DNA from: Bigelowiella natans CCMP2755
Lineage: Eukaryota > Cercozoa > Chlorarachniophyceae
Assembly: GCA_000320545.1 (NCBI GenBank)
Contig: ADNK01000550.1
Location: 124,001 to 188,000, forward strand
Direction: 5' to 3'
Length of the DNA: 64,000 nucleotides
The notes beneath the pieces are model-generated. The model saw nothing but the letters and a program-made list of their open reading frames with translations. It ran no database searches and had not been told where the DNA came from. The position numbers and the translations under genes are program-made. Positions 10,161 to 19,381 of the stretch are shown piece after piece. Position 1 is the first letter of the stretch. Every line of letters begins with the position of its first letter.

Positions 10161-12221
10161 ATGTCATTCTTCAGTACCGTCCTTTCAGGAAAGTCAAAAC
10201 CATGCGCTTTGCCTACTGACCAATCGATGCGCGAGATCATGAACCGCTGCGTCGGTACCCACTTCTCGAAGTGCACGGACGATTTCTTCCTTTTCAAGTA
10301 CTCGCGCTTCCTCAACAGGTTAGCCGCCCTGCAGACCGGCGCCGTCGTGCTCAAACGCGAAGAATGGATCAAACTTTTCAAACCAGAGGATTCCAAATCG
10401 TGTGAACCTGGCGATTCGATGTTCTCGATGGGCAACATGAAAGACTGTTTTCCTGACGTCAAGGTCGTCAAGCCTGACACAAGCCACCCATTGTACAAGA
10501 TCTTCCGGCTGCTGCAAACGTACGAGCGCAACAACTTTGTTTTCCTGTACAACAGCAAAGCCTTTCAAGATCTCTGGTGCCTGAACCGCCGCGTCGGGGT
10601 CCATCTCGCACGCTGCCGCCTGAAGAAACTCAAGGAGTCGCCGATCACGAAAGAATCGTTCGTGCTCATCGGAGACGCAAAATCTCCACGTGGAAAACAA
10701 TGGAAAGACTGCAACGACTTTGACAACATCCCGTGGCTCGATGCTGTCATGCACAACGAGTTCCTCCCTGAGATCGCGCGCCGGGCTGTCGCGCCTAACG
10801 TGGCCGCATACAACCAGTTCGTCGGACGGGCCACGCAACACCTGCGTGATGTGTACTTGAATGAAATAAAAAATCGCAATACACACAGAGATATATTTTC
10901 AGAAACTGATCAACCTGCAAAAAAGGTTAAAGCTGGACAATTCGTTATTACAGAAATATTAAAACTATATGATGCTCAAGAAAATATTGCTTCACTACAA
11001 GTTGCTTACACCCAAAACAACACCCACTACAAAGGTTCCATCGAACATCAATTTCAAGATCTAATCAAATCAACAACTACAGTGTCTGCAAAAGACCTCA
11101 AATTCAAAGCTCCGATTCCTTTTAGTATGAGCGGTGTTTATGCTAATTTAAAGGAATTAAAATCTGGAGGAAGCATTGATTTCCCTATGCTTTTGTGGGC
11201 CGCGCAAAGGCACAACATGGCGATGACGGAAGCCAAATATAAGTTCGACCTCCTCAAGAGCCTTTTGAAACAATCAATGGACACGAAGACATCGAACGTA
11301 GCCGACGCGCTGATCGGGAAGATCAACCTGATGCACCTGATCCAGGACGCCCGGACCCAGGTCGATGTGCTCAACCAGTTCCTCCCGGATGTCGATCCGT
11401 ACACCCTCTGCAACCGGCTCGAGCTCGAGAACGTGGTCGGGGTCTACATCGAGAGCGCCGAGAACAGCTGCAGCAGTGACAAGGGGGTCGGCAACAAGAA
11501 GGGCTCCGTCACGTTCCCCAAGATCAAGACGGTGCTCGGTCTGCACGATTTCGTCAGCTCGGCCCGCAGCCGCAAGACCAACATACTGACCGACACGATC
11601 TTCTCCAAACTGAACGCTCCCCCCTCCGCAGCATCCGGGGCCCCTGGTAGCATCAAGATCTGGGACATCAGCCCGCAAGCCCGGTGCAAAGCCTTCCACG
11701 CGCACACCCCGGTCGGCTGCTTCGATGCGTACATCGAGTCCGAGCAGCGCAAGTGTGAGGCGTACAACATGCAGTACAAAGGTAAATTTGACGACAAGAA
11801 GAAGCAGCAGCAGCTCATCAAATGCAAAGGCATGACGATAGGTCAAAATGCGATCGACGCCGCTCTGAACCCTCTGATCCCTCGCTACTTGTCCTGGGTG
11901 CACCTCATCCCGGAAGGAAGCGTCACCTGGATCATCGACACCAGTCTCCCTGGCAAGATACACGTCGTGCACCCATTCTGGGAAACCACCGACACTGTGC
12001 TTAAGCGCAAACGCGGCGGTAAGCGCAAGGGGAAGAGCGGCAACCCCAACCTGCAGGAGCTGACCACCGTTCCCGATCTCGAGCACGCGATGTCGCACCT
12101 CTACCTACCGCCCTCTGTGTGTGTCACGAACCCTCTCATGAATTTCGAGGATTATTGCATGCAGGTGTTCGAAGCGAACAAGCTCAGCTGCAACATGCAG
12201 TTTGGTAAACTGTGCAATTAG
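10161..12221 (+). CDS. Uncharacterised 686-residue protein, compositionally mosaic
   Basis: The ATG at 10161 follows an A/C-rich leader. The protein is mixed alpha/beta with many cysteines, a basic patch near the C-terminus (KRKRGGKRKGKSG) and no membrane segment. I do not recognise the family. The base composition is odd: about 10860-11170 is AT-rich, with codons ending in A/T, while both flanks are GC-rich, and the frame stays open throughout. This suggests a segment replaced by recombination with a more AT-rich relative. Confidence 0.78.
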   Translation: MSFFSTVLSGKSKPCALPTDQSMREIMNRCVGTHFSKCTDDFFLFKYSRFLNRLAALQTGAVVLKREEWIKLFKPEDSKSCEPGDSMFSMGNMKDCFPDVKVVKPDTSHPLYKIFRLLQTYERNNFVFLYNSKAFQDLWCLNRRVGVHLARCRLKKLKESPITKESFVLIGDAKSPRGKQWKDCNDFDNIPWLDAVMHNEFLPEIARRAVAPNVAAYNQFVGRATQHLRDVYLNEIKNRNTHRDIFSETDQPAKKVKAGQFVITEILKLYDAQENIASLQVAYTQNNTHYKGSIEHQFQDLIKSTTTVSAKDLKFKAPIPFSMSGVYANLKELKSGGSIDFPMLLWAAQRHNMAMTEAKYKFDLLKSLLKQSMDTKTSNVADALIGKINLMHLIQDARTQVDVLNQFLPDVDPYTLCNRLELENVVGVYIESAENSCSSDKGVGNKKGSVTFPKIKTVLGLHDFVSSARSRKTNILTDTIFSKLNAPPSAASGAPGSIKIWDISPQARCKAFHAHTPVGCFDAYIESEQRKCEAYNMQYKGKFDDKKKQQQLIKCKGMTIGQNAIDAALNPLIPRYLSWVHLIPEGSVTWIIDTSLPGKIHVVHPFWETTDTVLKRKRGGKRKGKSGNPNLQELTTVPDLEHAMSHLYLPPSVCVTNPLMNFEDYCMQVFEANKLSCNMQFGKLCN

Positions 12222-12298
12222 AATGAAAACTCCTACAAAACATGATGAAACACTTTTAACACTTTTTTCAACAAGCAATCACTGACATTTATGTTCAT

Positions 12299-13288
12299 TC
12301 AACTAAAAAGTTTGCTCTGCACCATAACTCGCAAGCGATGCGGTTTCCTGACGCGCGCTAATTCGGCCGAACTCCCTGACCGGGGATAAGCATCCCGCTC
12401 TTTTTTTTCGCAACTGCCTTTCATCGATCCATGCATGCGTATGAGCACGCGTTTCTTGCGCCCGCGCCGACCCGAGCTCGCTTTCATCTTGGCGACTCGG
12501 TGTTTGGTAAAAAGGTCGCGGATTCTGTCTATGTGCTTCAGAAGAAACGAGAAAAGCCCGATCTGGGTCGCAAAGAGCGTCCAGCGCATTTGCGCGAGAT
12601 TCGTCAACATGGTTTCCCCGGACGGCAAAACCAAGGTCGCGCATTTGCTACGACGGAATGCATCAAAATGCCGTTTGCCTTTGCTCGACATGCACATCTC
12701 ATGAAACCCGAGCAGCTCCGTGTTCAGCAAGAGCTCAGCGCAGTTCTCAAACGCAAAGTCGAGAAGCGATGAGGTGATCTGTTGCTGCATCCCTCCCCCG
12801 GCTCCTTTTCGTGACACGGTTTTTGCCGAAGTCTCTTTCGCACAAACCCTATTTTCGTTGCTGTTCATCGAGGCGCCGGTCGGTTTGGTCTTTCGCCGTC
12901 TTGTCCTTGCGTTCAGTTTGCGTCGCTTGCTCGCCGTAAACGGGTCGGAAGGTCGGTCGGACCCGGGTTCCTCACCCTCTTTACCGGTCTCACTTCGTTC
13001 GGTCAAAGCCAGAACCTGCGAGTCGACGCGTCGATTCGCAACGAGACGCAAACAGCGCAAAAGCTTATCGTTTTTCAACAGCATTTGCATTGCCTTAGCA
13101 CGCATCGCAATAACCGACCAATCGACTTCCTCGGCACCGTCATTCTTTTTCAAAGGCCGCACCGGGAGGTACGCCGCCTCTTCCTCGTTGTTGAAATCTG
13201 TCGCCGTAAAAGGTTCGGTCACCCCATTCAACCCAGTCGCTCCGGGGTACAACTTGCAGTGCAGGCGCGCGCGGATCTTGCACAGCAT
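12299..13288 (-). CDS. Uncharacterised basic protein
   Basis: 329 residues from the ATG at 13288. Basic stretches (KRRKLNARTRRRKTK near 120; SSGRRGRKKR near 270) look like nuclear-localisation or nucleic-acid-binding patches, separated by a helical central domain of about 100 residues (ITSSLLDFAFENCAELLLN onward). No catalytic motif is seen. It converges with the preceding gene and is divergent from the next, with 168 bp of AT-rich spacer. Confidence 0.65.
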   Translation of the reverse strand: MLCKIRARLHCKLYPGATGLNGVTEPFTATDFNNEEEAAYLPVRPLKKNDGAEEVDWSVIAMRAKAMQMLLKNDKLLRCLRLVANRRVDSQVLALTERSETGKEGEEPGSDRPSDPFTASKRRKLNARTRRRKTKPTGASMNSNENRVCAKETSAKTVSRKGAGGGMQQQITSSLLDFAFENCAELLLNTELLGFHEMCMSSKGKRHFDAFRRSKCATLVLPSGETMLTNLAQMRWTLFATQIGLFSFLLKHIDRIRDLFTKHRVAKMKASSGRRGRKKRVLIRMHGSMKGSCEKKERDAYPRSGSSAELARVRKPHRLRVMVQSKLFS

Positions 13289-13456
13289 GAGAAAGAACGA
13301 TGATGCGGCGCAGAGACAACGTCAATTTGTGCTCACAAAAAAATTGTATGCTGTGTTCTTTTCTGAAGTTAGAATGCAAGCAAAAGCTAACTACTTTTTT
13401 TCTTGACATTTATACGATTCATCGTGCACCCATATTAACCGTTACAACGTACCACA

Positions 13457-14122
13457 ATGCTCCGCAGTTCAGATGCAAACAAGCCAAATACCAACAGCAG
13501 CATGCCAATGCACCAGAGCAACGCCGCGAGATGTCGACTTGATGAAAAGGACGGGAAACGCATGCAACGACTCACCTGGCCGAACAGGCTAAAACAGAAC
13601 GGCGGGTTGCATCTGTACGAGGATTCGACCAGAAAGCCAGGCTGCTTCGCCGTAGCGGCGTTTGTCGGTGGCAAATCGTTCAAGATTTTTGAAGTGTACA
13701 CCAACGAGAAAGAAGCGACCGATGCAGCAGTCGAGCTCATGTGCAAACCAACCAATGAAGAGGAGTGTCTTTTTCAGAAAGCCTACGATCTTTGTGTCAT
13801 TGACTTGCGCCACGCGAGTTTCATAGCGGTGCCAGGCCCCGACGAGAACATCCGTGCCAAAAAGATACTGCACTCCGATAGCATGATGCAGCAAATCTTC
13901 GATCACCACATCGAGGCGACGAATGGGAAGATCGACAAAGTGACCGCCCGAGCTGTCGAAGAATTTAAAACCAAGGCACGGTCGGATAGCAAACAACGGA
14001 TAGAGTCAAAGATCAAATCTATCGAGGACGATTTAAAACAACAAAGCTTCTCCGGTTTCGCTAACAAACCACCGAACAACATTAGCAGCAACGACATCGA
14101 GGTCCTGGCATCTGCATCGTAA
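13457..14122 (+). CDS. Uncharacterised 221-residue protein
   Basis: The start is the ATG at 13457. A compact mixed domain at about residues 40-110 (GGLHLYEDSTRKPGCFAVAAFV, FKIFEVYTNEKEATDAA) has the look of a small alpha/beta or AP2-like fold, followed by a charged helical C-terminal half that may be a coiled coil. No named family can be assigned. Tail to tail with the next gene (11 bp between stops). Confidence 0.65.
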   Translation: MLRSSDANKPNTNSSMPMHQSNAARCRLDEKDGKRMQRLTWPNRLKQNGGLHLYEDSTRKPGCFAVAAFVGGKSFKIFEVYTNEKEATDAAVELMCKPTNEEECLFQKAYDLCVIDLRHASFIAVPGPDENIRAKKILHSDSMMQQIFDHHIEATNGKIDKVTARAVEEFKTKARSDSKQRIESKIKSIEDDLKQQSFSGFANKPPNNISSNDIEVLASAS

Positions 14123-14133
14123 ATGTGTCCCGG

Positions 14134-15093
14134 TCACAAAGAGTGTTTCAGGATCCCGCGCCTTATCAATCGAGTAACAGTCTCTGTGAGGGTCTCCATG
14201 GCAAAATACTTGTAGGTCACACCATCGTTCTCCTTGTTGTTACACGGAATCATCATGCTAGGAATGACTGTGCAGCATGATGCCATTGCCTCCTCGCGTT
14301 GAGTTTCGTTTGCGTTCAAAGGCACATACGCCGAGTCCCAATCACGAAGGAGGCCCCATGCGTCGTCGATTGGTTTGTACTTGTTGAAACACAACCGACA
14401 CTGTTTGATCTTCCATTCGTCCGTTTCATTTGCGGTTGTTACTAGAACCTCAATCTTCATAGTGTGACAGAAACTTGTTAAAACAATTTGAGTGTGTAGT
14501 GATTTGTTCTTCCTAATGTCACAAAACCCGCTGTAGTCCACACTCAAAGGCACGTAGACGGTGTTTGCGGCAACGTTCATCATGTCATTACATCTATTCA
14601 GTACATGTGATCTCCTCAACTTGTTTGTTTTGCTGTATTGTTCAAGCGTCTCATGCAAATTCTGCGATTGCTGGCAGTCTTGATGCACCGCGCGGTACCG
14701 CAACCAAATGAGAAACAGTACAGGTTTTGCGCCCCGTAATCGAACACCATCGGTGATGATCGTATCAAGGCATTCATCGAAATTTAGGCTTAGAAAATGC
14801 TGCATGAGGGCGCTTTTCGCTTGTTTGATTTTGCTTTCGATCATGACGATCCCGCGGAGGTCAAGAGCGGCAAAATCCAAATTGAAACTACTATCTGCTG
14901 TTTGATTTTTTTGAAGGGTTGCACTCATCTTGCCGTCAAGCGAAACACCATCATTAACTTCATCATCCCCATTTGATTCTTTCGGTGGTAGGCAGCACTG
15001 CAACAAACTGCACCAGGAAACGCCGACCTTTTTTCTTGTTTTCTCATCTAGGCCGGCGCGCTGTGTTGTTTGGCTTTCATTTTCTTCAGACAT
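14134..15093 (-). CDS. Uncharacterised 319-residue protein
   Basis: Start chosen at the ATG at 15093 (MSEENES). In-frame ATGs also lie at 15120, 15177 and 15195, but that extension is Lys/Phe-rich and runs into an A/T tract. Visible features are a Cys pair region (SLLQCCLPP), a helical core, and a late CRLCFNKY element. There is no recognisable catalytic site or membrane segment. Confidence 0.6.
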   Translation of the reverse strand: MSEENESQTTQRAGLDEKTRKKVGVSWCSLLQCCLPPKESNGDDEVNDGVSLDGKMSATLQKNQTADSSFNLDFAALDLRGIVMIESKIKQAKSALMQHFLSLNFDECLDTIITDGVRLRGAKPVLFLIWLRYRAVHQDCQQSQNLHETLEQYSKTNKLRRSHVLNRCNDMMNVAANTVYVPLSVDYSGFCDIRKNKSLHTQIVLTSFCHTMKIEVLVTTANETDEWKIKQCRLCFNKYKPIDDAWGLLRDWDSAYVPLNANETQREEAMASCCTVIPSMMIPCNNKENDGVTYKYFAMETLTETVTRLIRRGILKHSL

Positions 15094-15278
15094 CTTTGCA
15101 ATGTACAAAATGCCGCGCATGGAGAAAAACCTAAATTTTTTTCGTATGTCACTCTTGTGGATGCCATATGATGTCATTTTTTTTTTGTCATGCATGTGTG
15201 AAGGACAAAGGAATCACAACCAGAGAAACTGCCAAAACATCGGACAAACATCTGTCTACGCCACAAAGAAACAAACCA

Positions 15279-15533
15279 ATGTCATCGGTTAAAAACATCC
15301 CAAAGTCTAAACTTCTCAAAAAAGGAGGATCGTTCCAGGACATGCTCGCAATCATGACGTACAAAAGCAAAGATGCCGGTGTCAAGAGCGCACTTTGCGA
15401 CATGCTATGCCGCAAAAGCCCGTATGATACCTTTATTAAAGCATTCCCGACCGAATCCCGTTTAGCTCGAAGCGGTAATCCTAGCGCACATTTAGGCCTC
15501 GCAGATTATTTGGGTAAGGAAGGAGCATGCTAA
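15279..15533 (+). CDS. Small basic protein
   Basis: 84 residues from the ATG at 15279; the same frame is open from 15168, but that part is low-complexity and overlaps the divergent promoter. Lys-rich head (NIPKSKLLKKGG), then a helical body with two Cys (DMLCRKSP). Unknown function. Confidence 0.5.
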   Translation: MSSVKNIPKSKLLKKGGSFQDMLAIMTYKSKDAGVKSALCDMLCRKSPYDTFIKAFPTESRLARSGNPSAHLGLADYLGKEGAC

Positions 15534-15661
15534 AGGTTCAATATTTATAATATATTTTTTCTTTGTTACACAGCGTCAACAAGGTGTCGCATGTAAGTTC
15601 AGACATACATCCACATACACACTCTCAAAAACAAAACCCCCCAAGCCTCAAACTACAAAAA

Positions 15662-15913
15662 ATGTCATTCATGATACAGGATCTACTGAAACCCGAGTAC
15701 ATTGGAGCTATGGCTACCATGGTAGGGTTCATGGGTGGATTTCCGGCACCACCTCGAATTTTTCAGACTCTCACCTTTCGATATGAAACCCTTCAATGGT
15801 TGATGGTATATGTGCTCATCTGGCAGGGTGGCGGAGGACAAGATTATTACCGATCAGCGATTGTCACTGCTGTCGCCTTTGCATTAAAGCTCGTGCTCGA
15901 TGCCATATTTTAA
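15662..15913 (+). CDS. Small membrane protein with WQGGGGQD motif
   Basis: 83 residues from the ATG at 15662, which follows an A/C-rich leader. Three hydrophobic stretches are visible (about residues 12-24, 40-52 and 64-82) around FPAPPRIF and a glycine-rich turn WQGGGGQD. This is probably a virion-membrane protein; small multi-pass proteins of this size are common in the inner membrane of NCLDV particles. Family not named. Confidence 0.65.
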   Translation: MSFMIQDLLKPEYIGAMATMVGFMGGFPAPPRIFQTLTFRYETLQWLMVYVLIWQGGGGQDYYRSAIVTAVAFALKLVLDAIF

Positions 15914-15954
15914 ACGTCAAAACAGCACAGAAGAATTTTCGTTTAGTTCGTAGC

Positions 15955-16105
15955 CACATGCAGTTCGCACCAAACACACACATAGCACCACACACACACA
16001 GAGCACACACGCAGCACACACACACGCAAACGCATGCCCACTCAAGTACACACTACACACAGACAACACACGCACGCATAAACACCTACACACGCACCTT
16101 TGTCG
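15955..16105 (+). promoter_or_regulatory. CA-rich leader before the VLTF3-like gene
   Basis: About 150 bp dominated by cacacaca, cacgcaca and similar runs with almost no T or G on the plus strand, ending at the ATG at 16106. Shorter leaders of the same style precede the genes at 8401, 10161, 15662, 20804, 22978, 31109, 32788 and 42262. An unstructured 5' leader or viral promoter element is inferred. Confidence 0.45.
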
Positions 16106-17689
16106 ATGAGACAGGAGAGCAAAAAACGAAGACTTCCGTCTACTGATTTCAAACCCAGTACTAGTTCTGGGCAGTCAAAAAACAATTTCAATCGCAAGGA
16201 GTTCATGCGCAGTTGCGACAGCATGCTGCTTCTTTTCATACAAGCTAGTACAAAGGCAATCGAAACGAACCGGAAACAAATTAGTGATCAGATCAAAACC
16301 AAAAAAGAAGAGATCAAATCTGTTTACGGGGATTTCACGCTAGCTAGAAATTTGTTGAAACAGGCGCAATCGTCCGACCCCGGGCGGTCCATCGACCCGC
16401 TTCGCAAGAAAGAGTTGATACAGGGCTTGCTGACTTTCAAACGAAAAATCAAAGAGCATCAGAGCAAATTGGTGCTTTTGCAAAGAAGTTTGGACGTGTC
16501 CCGTACAAACAAAAACAAACATTCGACTACAGAAATGGTCCGAATGACCGCCGACGCGATGCGAATCGCGAACGCGGATGTTTTCGATGCAAGTGCAGCG
16601 GCGACCCTGCTTAGCATCATGCACAGTCATTTGGTCCTTTTTCTTTTGGATTCGGATCCCACTTGGTTGGAGGGGGTGCATGTGGCAAACCGCGACCCCA
16701 AAACGAACAAAAGGATTCGATACAACATGAAGAAACGAGATTTTTTAAAGTTGCGCGCCGTGTGGATCATACAACAGTACGACAACAACGCCAAAGACGC
16801 CGGTTCCTCTCATGTCGGAATACCCAAAGTGTGCCCAAACGAAAAGTGCAAAGCGCCGCTTTTCAAAGATGCGAATGATAGACAAGATTCGATTCTACGG
16901 AGTCAGTCAGGAAAAAGCATAAAATGCAAGAAGTGTGGTTCCATTGCGATGGAAGGACAGCGATGCACGGACACCATCAACGGACGATCCCTGCACGACC
17001 TGATGCAGGTCATGGATCGTAAGTCCGCGATGGACATGCGGTTGTCCAAAAGCAAACACCACGACTTGGAGGAGATCCTCAATAACGAGGCGCACAACCT
17101 GCATTTTACCGACACCTTCGATGAGGATAAGAACATGGTCGTGATGCAGGAGATGAAACCCTCGTACAAACGACTGAACCATTTTCGAGAGTGCATCAAG
17201 AACATGCAGGGTCTAGGTGTTGTGAAAAAGGAGACCATGGAGATTATAAAATCAGGAATGAGGCAGCATCAGATCCTACCCGAGAAATTCGACATGCTGA
17301 CCTGCCGGAAACTCCTAAAGAAACTGAAGCTCAGCTCAATGTACAACAAGTGCGTGACGCTGTGCAGCAAGATAAACCCGGATTTCAACGCGATGAACCT
17401 CGACGACAAGACCAAAGCCAGGCTTTGCCTGATGTTCTGTCAAGTGGAATCTGTGTTTTGCAATGCGAAGAACAACGTGTTTCTAGAACGCAAGAATTTT
17501 CTTTCGTACAATCACACATTCTTCCGACTCTGCGATCAAATAGGCAGAGGAGCCGAAGCGTTCAGATGTGTTCGTTTCCTCAAGAGCAAGGTCTTGTTCC
17601 GCAAGCAAGAAACGCTCTGGAATGAAGTGTGCAAGAACTTAAACTGGAACATCGGGTCGAGACTGGAACACACGAATCGTGACAATTGA
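16106..17689 (+). CDS. VLTF3: Late transcription factor VLTF3-like protein
   Basis: 527 residues from the ATG at 16106. Poxvirus VLTF-3 and its NCLDV homologues switch on late genes. A zinc ribbon is visible as CPNEKC (Cys243, Cys248) with CKKCG (Cys274, Cys277). It is followed by the family core: YKRLNHFRECIKNMQG from residue 354, LKKLKLSSMYNKC, and LSYNHTFFRLCDQIG near the end. These match the YKR-NHF and LSY blocks of NCLDV VLTF3. The N-terminal 140 residues are helical and less conserved. This is one of the strongest signs that the left part of the window is NCLDV. Confidence 0.88.
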   Translation: MRQESKKRRLPSTDFKPSTSSGQSKNNFNRKEFMRSCDSMLLLFIQASTKAIETNRKQISDQIKTKKEEIKSVYGDFTLARNLLKQAQSSDPGRSIDPLRKKELIQGLLTFKRKIKEHQSKLVLLQRSLDVSRTNKNKHSTTEMVRMTADAMRIANADVFDASAAATLLSIMHSHLVLFLLDSDPTWLEGVHVANRDPKTNKRIRYNMKKRDFLKLRAVWIIQQYDNNAKDAGSSHVGIPKVCPNEKCKAPLFKDANDRQDSILRSQSGKSIKCKKCGSIAMEGQRCTDTINGRSLHDLMQVMDRKSAMDMRLSKSKHHDLEEILNNEAHNLHFTDTFDEDKNMVVMQEMKPSYKRLNHFRECIKNMQGLGVVKKETMEIIKSGMRQHQILPEKFDMLTCRKLLKKLKLSSMYNKCVTLCSKINPDFNAMNLDDKTKARLCLMFCQVESVFCNAKNNVFLERKNFLSYNHTFFRLCDQIGRGAEAFRCVRFLKSKVLFRKQETLWNEVCKNLNWNIGSRLEHTNRDN

Positions 17690-17713
17690 TCATCTTTTTT
17701 TTAGGTTTTGCCC

Positions 17714-17730
17714 CGTTCACTTAGTGAACG
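17714..17730 (+). terminator. Palindromic hairpin after the VLTF3-like gene
   Basis: cgttcacttagtgaacg forms an 8-bp perfect inverted repeat around one base, 25 bp past the stop codon and followed by an AT-rich stretch. Hairpins at mRNA 3' ends are known for mimiviruses; here the role is inferred. Confidence 0.45.
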
Positions 17731-17810
17731 AATATATTTTCTCATTGTTCGTTCGTGCAACATGAGTTTTGACAACACACATACACAAATTTTGTTTTGT
17801 TTCGTGACCA

Positions 17811-18788
17811 ATGTCGAAAATTGAAAATAAAATGTTTGAAGGCGCAACCCAACACAAAATCACGTGCAATCGCAATGCAACCACAATCATGCAAAACAAC
17901 GAAACAAAATCCACAGCACACCCGACGCGCGCGCGAGACGCATTGAGAAAAAGCTTCACCCCTGACGCCACGCGCAGATCATCGCGGCAAAGGCAACGCA
18001 AGAGATCGTACACGGAGAAGAGCACAGCGAACGCCTCGTCGAGTTCTTCACCTCTAAACCGTTCGACCAAACCAGTCATGTACATCCCGCCGCACAAGCG
18101 CCCGCACAAGCCTTCCATTTTCTGTGCATCCAGTCTGAAAAAACACGACACCGGCGCAAAGAAAGCCGCGCAAAAAACCCTCGATGGCAACATCGTGCGG
18201 AAATCGTTCGGCTTTCTCGGGTACCTTGTTGTCAACAAAACACCTTTATCGGATGCGACAATGCAAAGTGAAACACATCTGTGTTCCGGGTTTTGTGAAA
18301 AACTTCGGATCCTGCTCGTACGCAACCGCGCTGGCCACTGGGATTTCCCGAAAGGCGGGGCAGAAAGCGTCGACAGAAATGACCCAATGGCGACTGCCAT
18401 ACGCGAATTCAAAGAGGAGACGGGAATGCGCACGCAGTGCATCAAACGCATATATGCGCAGAAACGGTTTGTGTATGCGTATCCACGCAATCAAAACAGA
18501 GGACACGGCTCCAAGTACAATGTCACTACACTCTACTTGTGCGAGCTCAAACCAAAAACGATGCTCCAAGTGGATGGCAAATGCGACGAAAGAGAGATTG
18601 TAGGAACGGAATTCGTCACTCTTCGTGATTTTGCAAGTAGGTTCTTTTGGAAAGAGGACTTTGCTGTTTCGCAAGAGATCATAGAAGCAATGCACGAAGA
18701 GTGTGAATGCAGGTGCATCCTCATGGACGCGAAGGATACCGAAGATGAAAAACAGAAAGAGCGCGAAAACCTACTCAGCCGAATATGA
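17811..18788 (+). CDS. Nudix hydrolase with long basic N-terminus
   Basis: 325 residues. Residues 1-125 are basic and Ser/Arg-rich, probably disordered. The Nudix fold follows; its box (about 182-206) reads GGAESVDRNDPMATAIREFKEETG, with a slightly longer loop than the usual G-x5-E-x7-REUXEEXGU but the metal-binding REFKEETG intact. NCLDV Nudix enzymes (poxvirus D9/D10, ASFV g5R) remove mRNA caps or hydrolyse nucleotide diphosphates; decapping is a reasonable guess here. The end overlaps the convergent gene by 18 bp. Confidence 0.87.
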   Translation: MSKIENKMFEGATQHKITCNRNATTIMQNNETKSTAHPTRARDALRKSFTPDATRRSSRQRQRKRSYTEKSTANASSSSSPLNRSTKPVMYIPPHKRPHKPSIFCASSLKKHDTGAKKAAQKTLDGNIVRKSFGFLGYLVVNKTPLSDATMQSETHLCSGFCEKLRILLVRNRAGHWDFPKGGAESVDRNDPMATAIREFKEETGMRTQCIKRIYAQKRFVYAYPRNQNRGHGSKYNVTTLYLCELKPKTMLQVDGKCDEREIVGTEFVTLRDFASRFFWKEDFAVSQEIIEAMHEECECRCILMDAKDTEDEKQKERENLLSRI

Positions 18789-19232
18789 TGCACCAAACGA
18801 TGTGTCCATTTCCTCAATGTGCAGAAGTTGCTTCACATTCTTTACCAATCCCGGGGATTGCAGCATGATCACCCAAACCAGAAGCACGGAACCCATGGAA
18901 GGACCTACCTGTCCGCTGAGGGGAGTGGGGATCATCTCGACTAGGGTGCGCGAGAAAATGATGATCATGTACATCAACACTAGGTGCAATGTCACTTGCA
19001 GCAGCGCCGATCCTACCTTGGAGCCAAAGATCATCGGGATCTGCATGCGTTTTTCCACAAGGTTGTCGACATACTTCGCCAATCTTCCCCCGATGAAAAA
19101 GTACGCGGTGCTCTCGATCGCGCTGTCTAAAAGCTGAAGTGTGCCTTGTGCAACCATCCCAAGACTTGGGAAGACCCCTCTACTGAGGAGCTGTTTCCAA
19201 ATACCTTGGAATATCATACCGCTTGTGGCCAT
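18771..19232 (-). CDS. Multi-pass membrane protein
   Basis: 153 residues from the ATG at 19232. At least two clear membrane helices (SALLQVTLHLVLMYMIIIFS near 75-95; SMGSVLLVWVIMLQS near 112-126) plus a weaker one earlier. Likely virion inner membrane, by inference. Convergent overlap with the Nudix gene. Confidence 0.65.
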   Translation of the reverse strand: MATSGMIFQGIWKQLLSRGVFPSLGMVAQGTLQLLDSAIESTAYFFIGGRLAKYVDNLVEKRMQIPMIFGSKVGSALLQVTLHLVLMYMIIIFSRTLVEMIPTPLSGQVGPSMGSVLLVWVIMLQSPGLVKNVKQLLHIEEMDTSFGASYSAE

Positions 19233-19381
19233 TGTTGTGTCTTCGTTCTTAACTAGTGTAGCCTGGTTTGATGTGGTGTGTTTGTTTTTTCCATTCTGAT
19301 TTTTTATGTGGTTGTCGATAAGAGAAAAAAATTTCCAAGGTATTACTTTTTGTTTAGAACAAAGTGACGCGATCTGCGATC

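Noticed and set aside
11274..12098. 274-codon minus-strand open frame
   Set aside because: Shadow of the GC-rich 3' part of the 686-residue gene; composition is Val/Leu/Asp-biased as expected for antisense frames.
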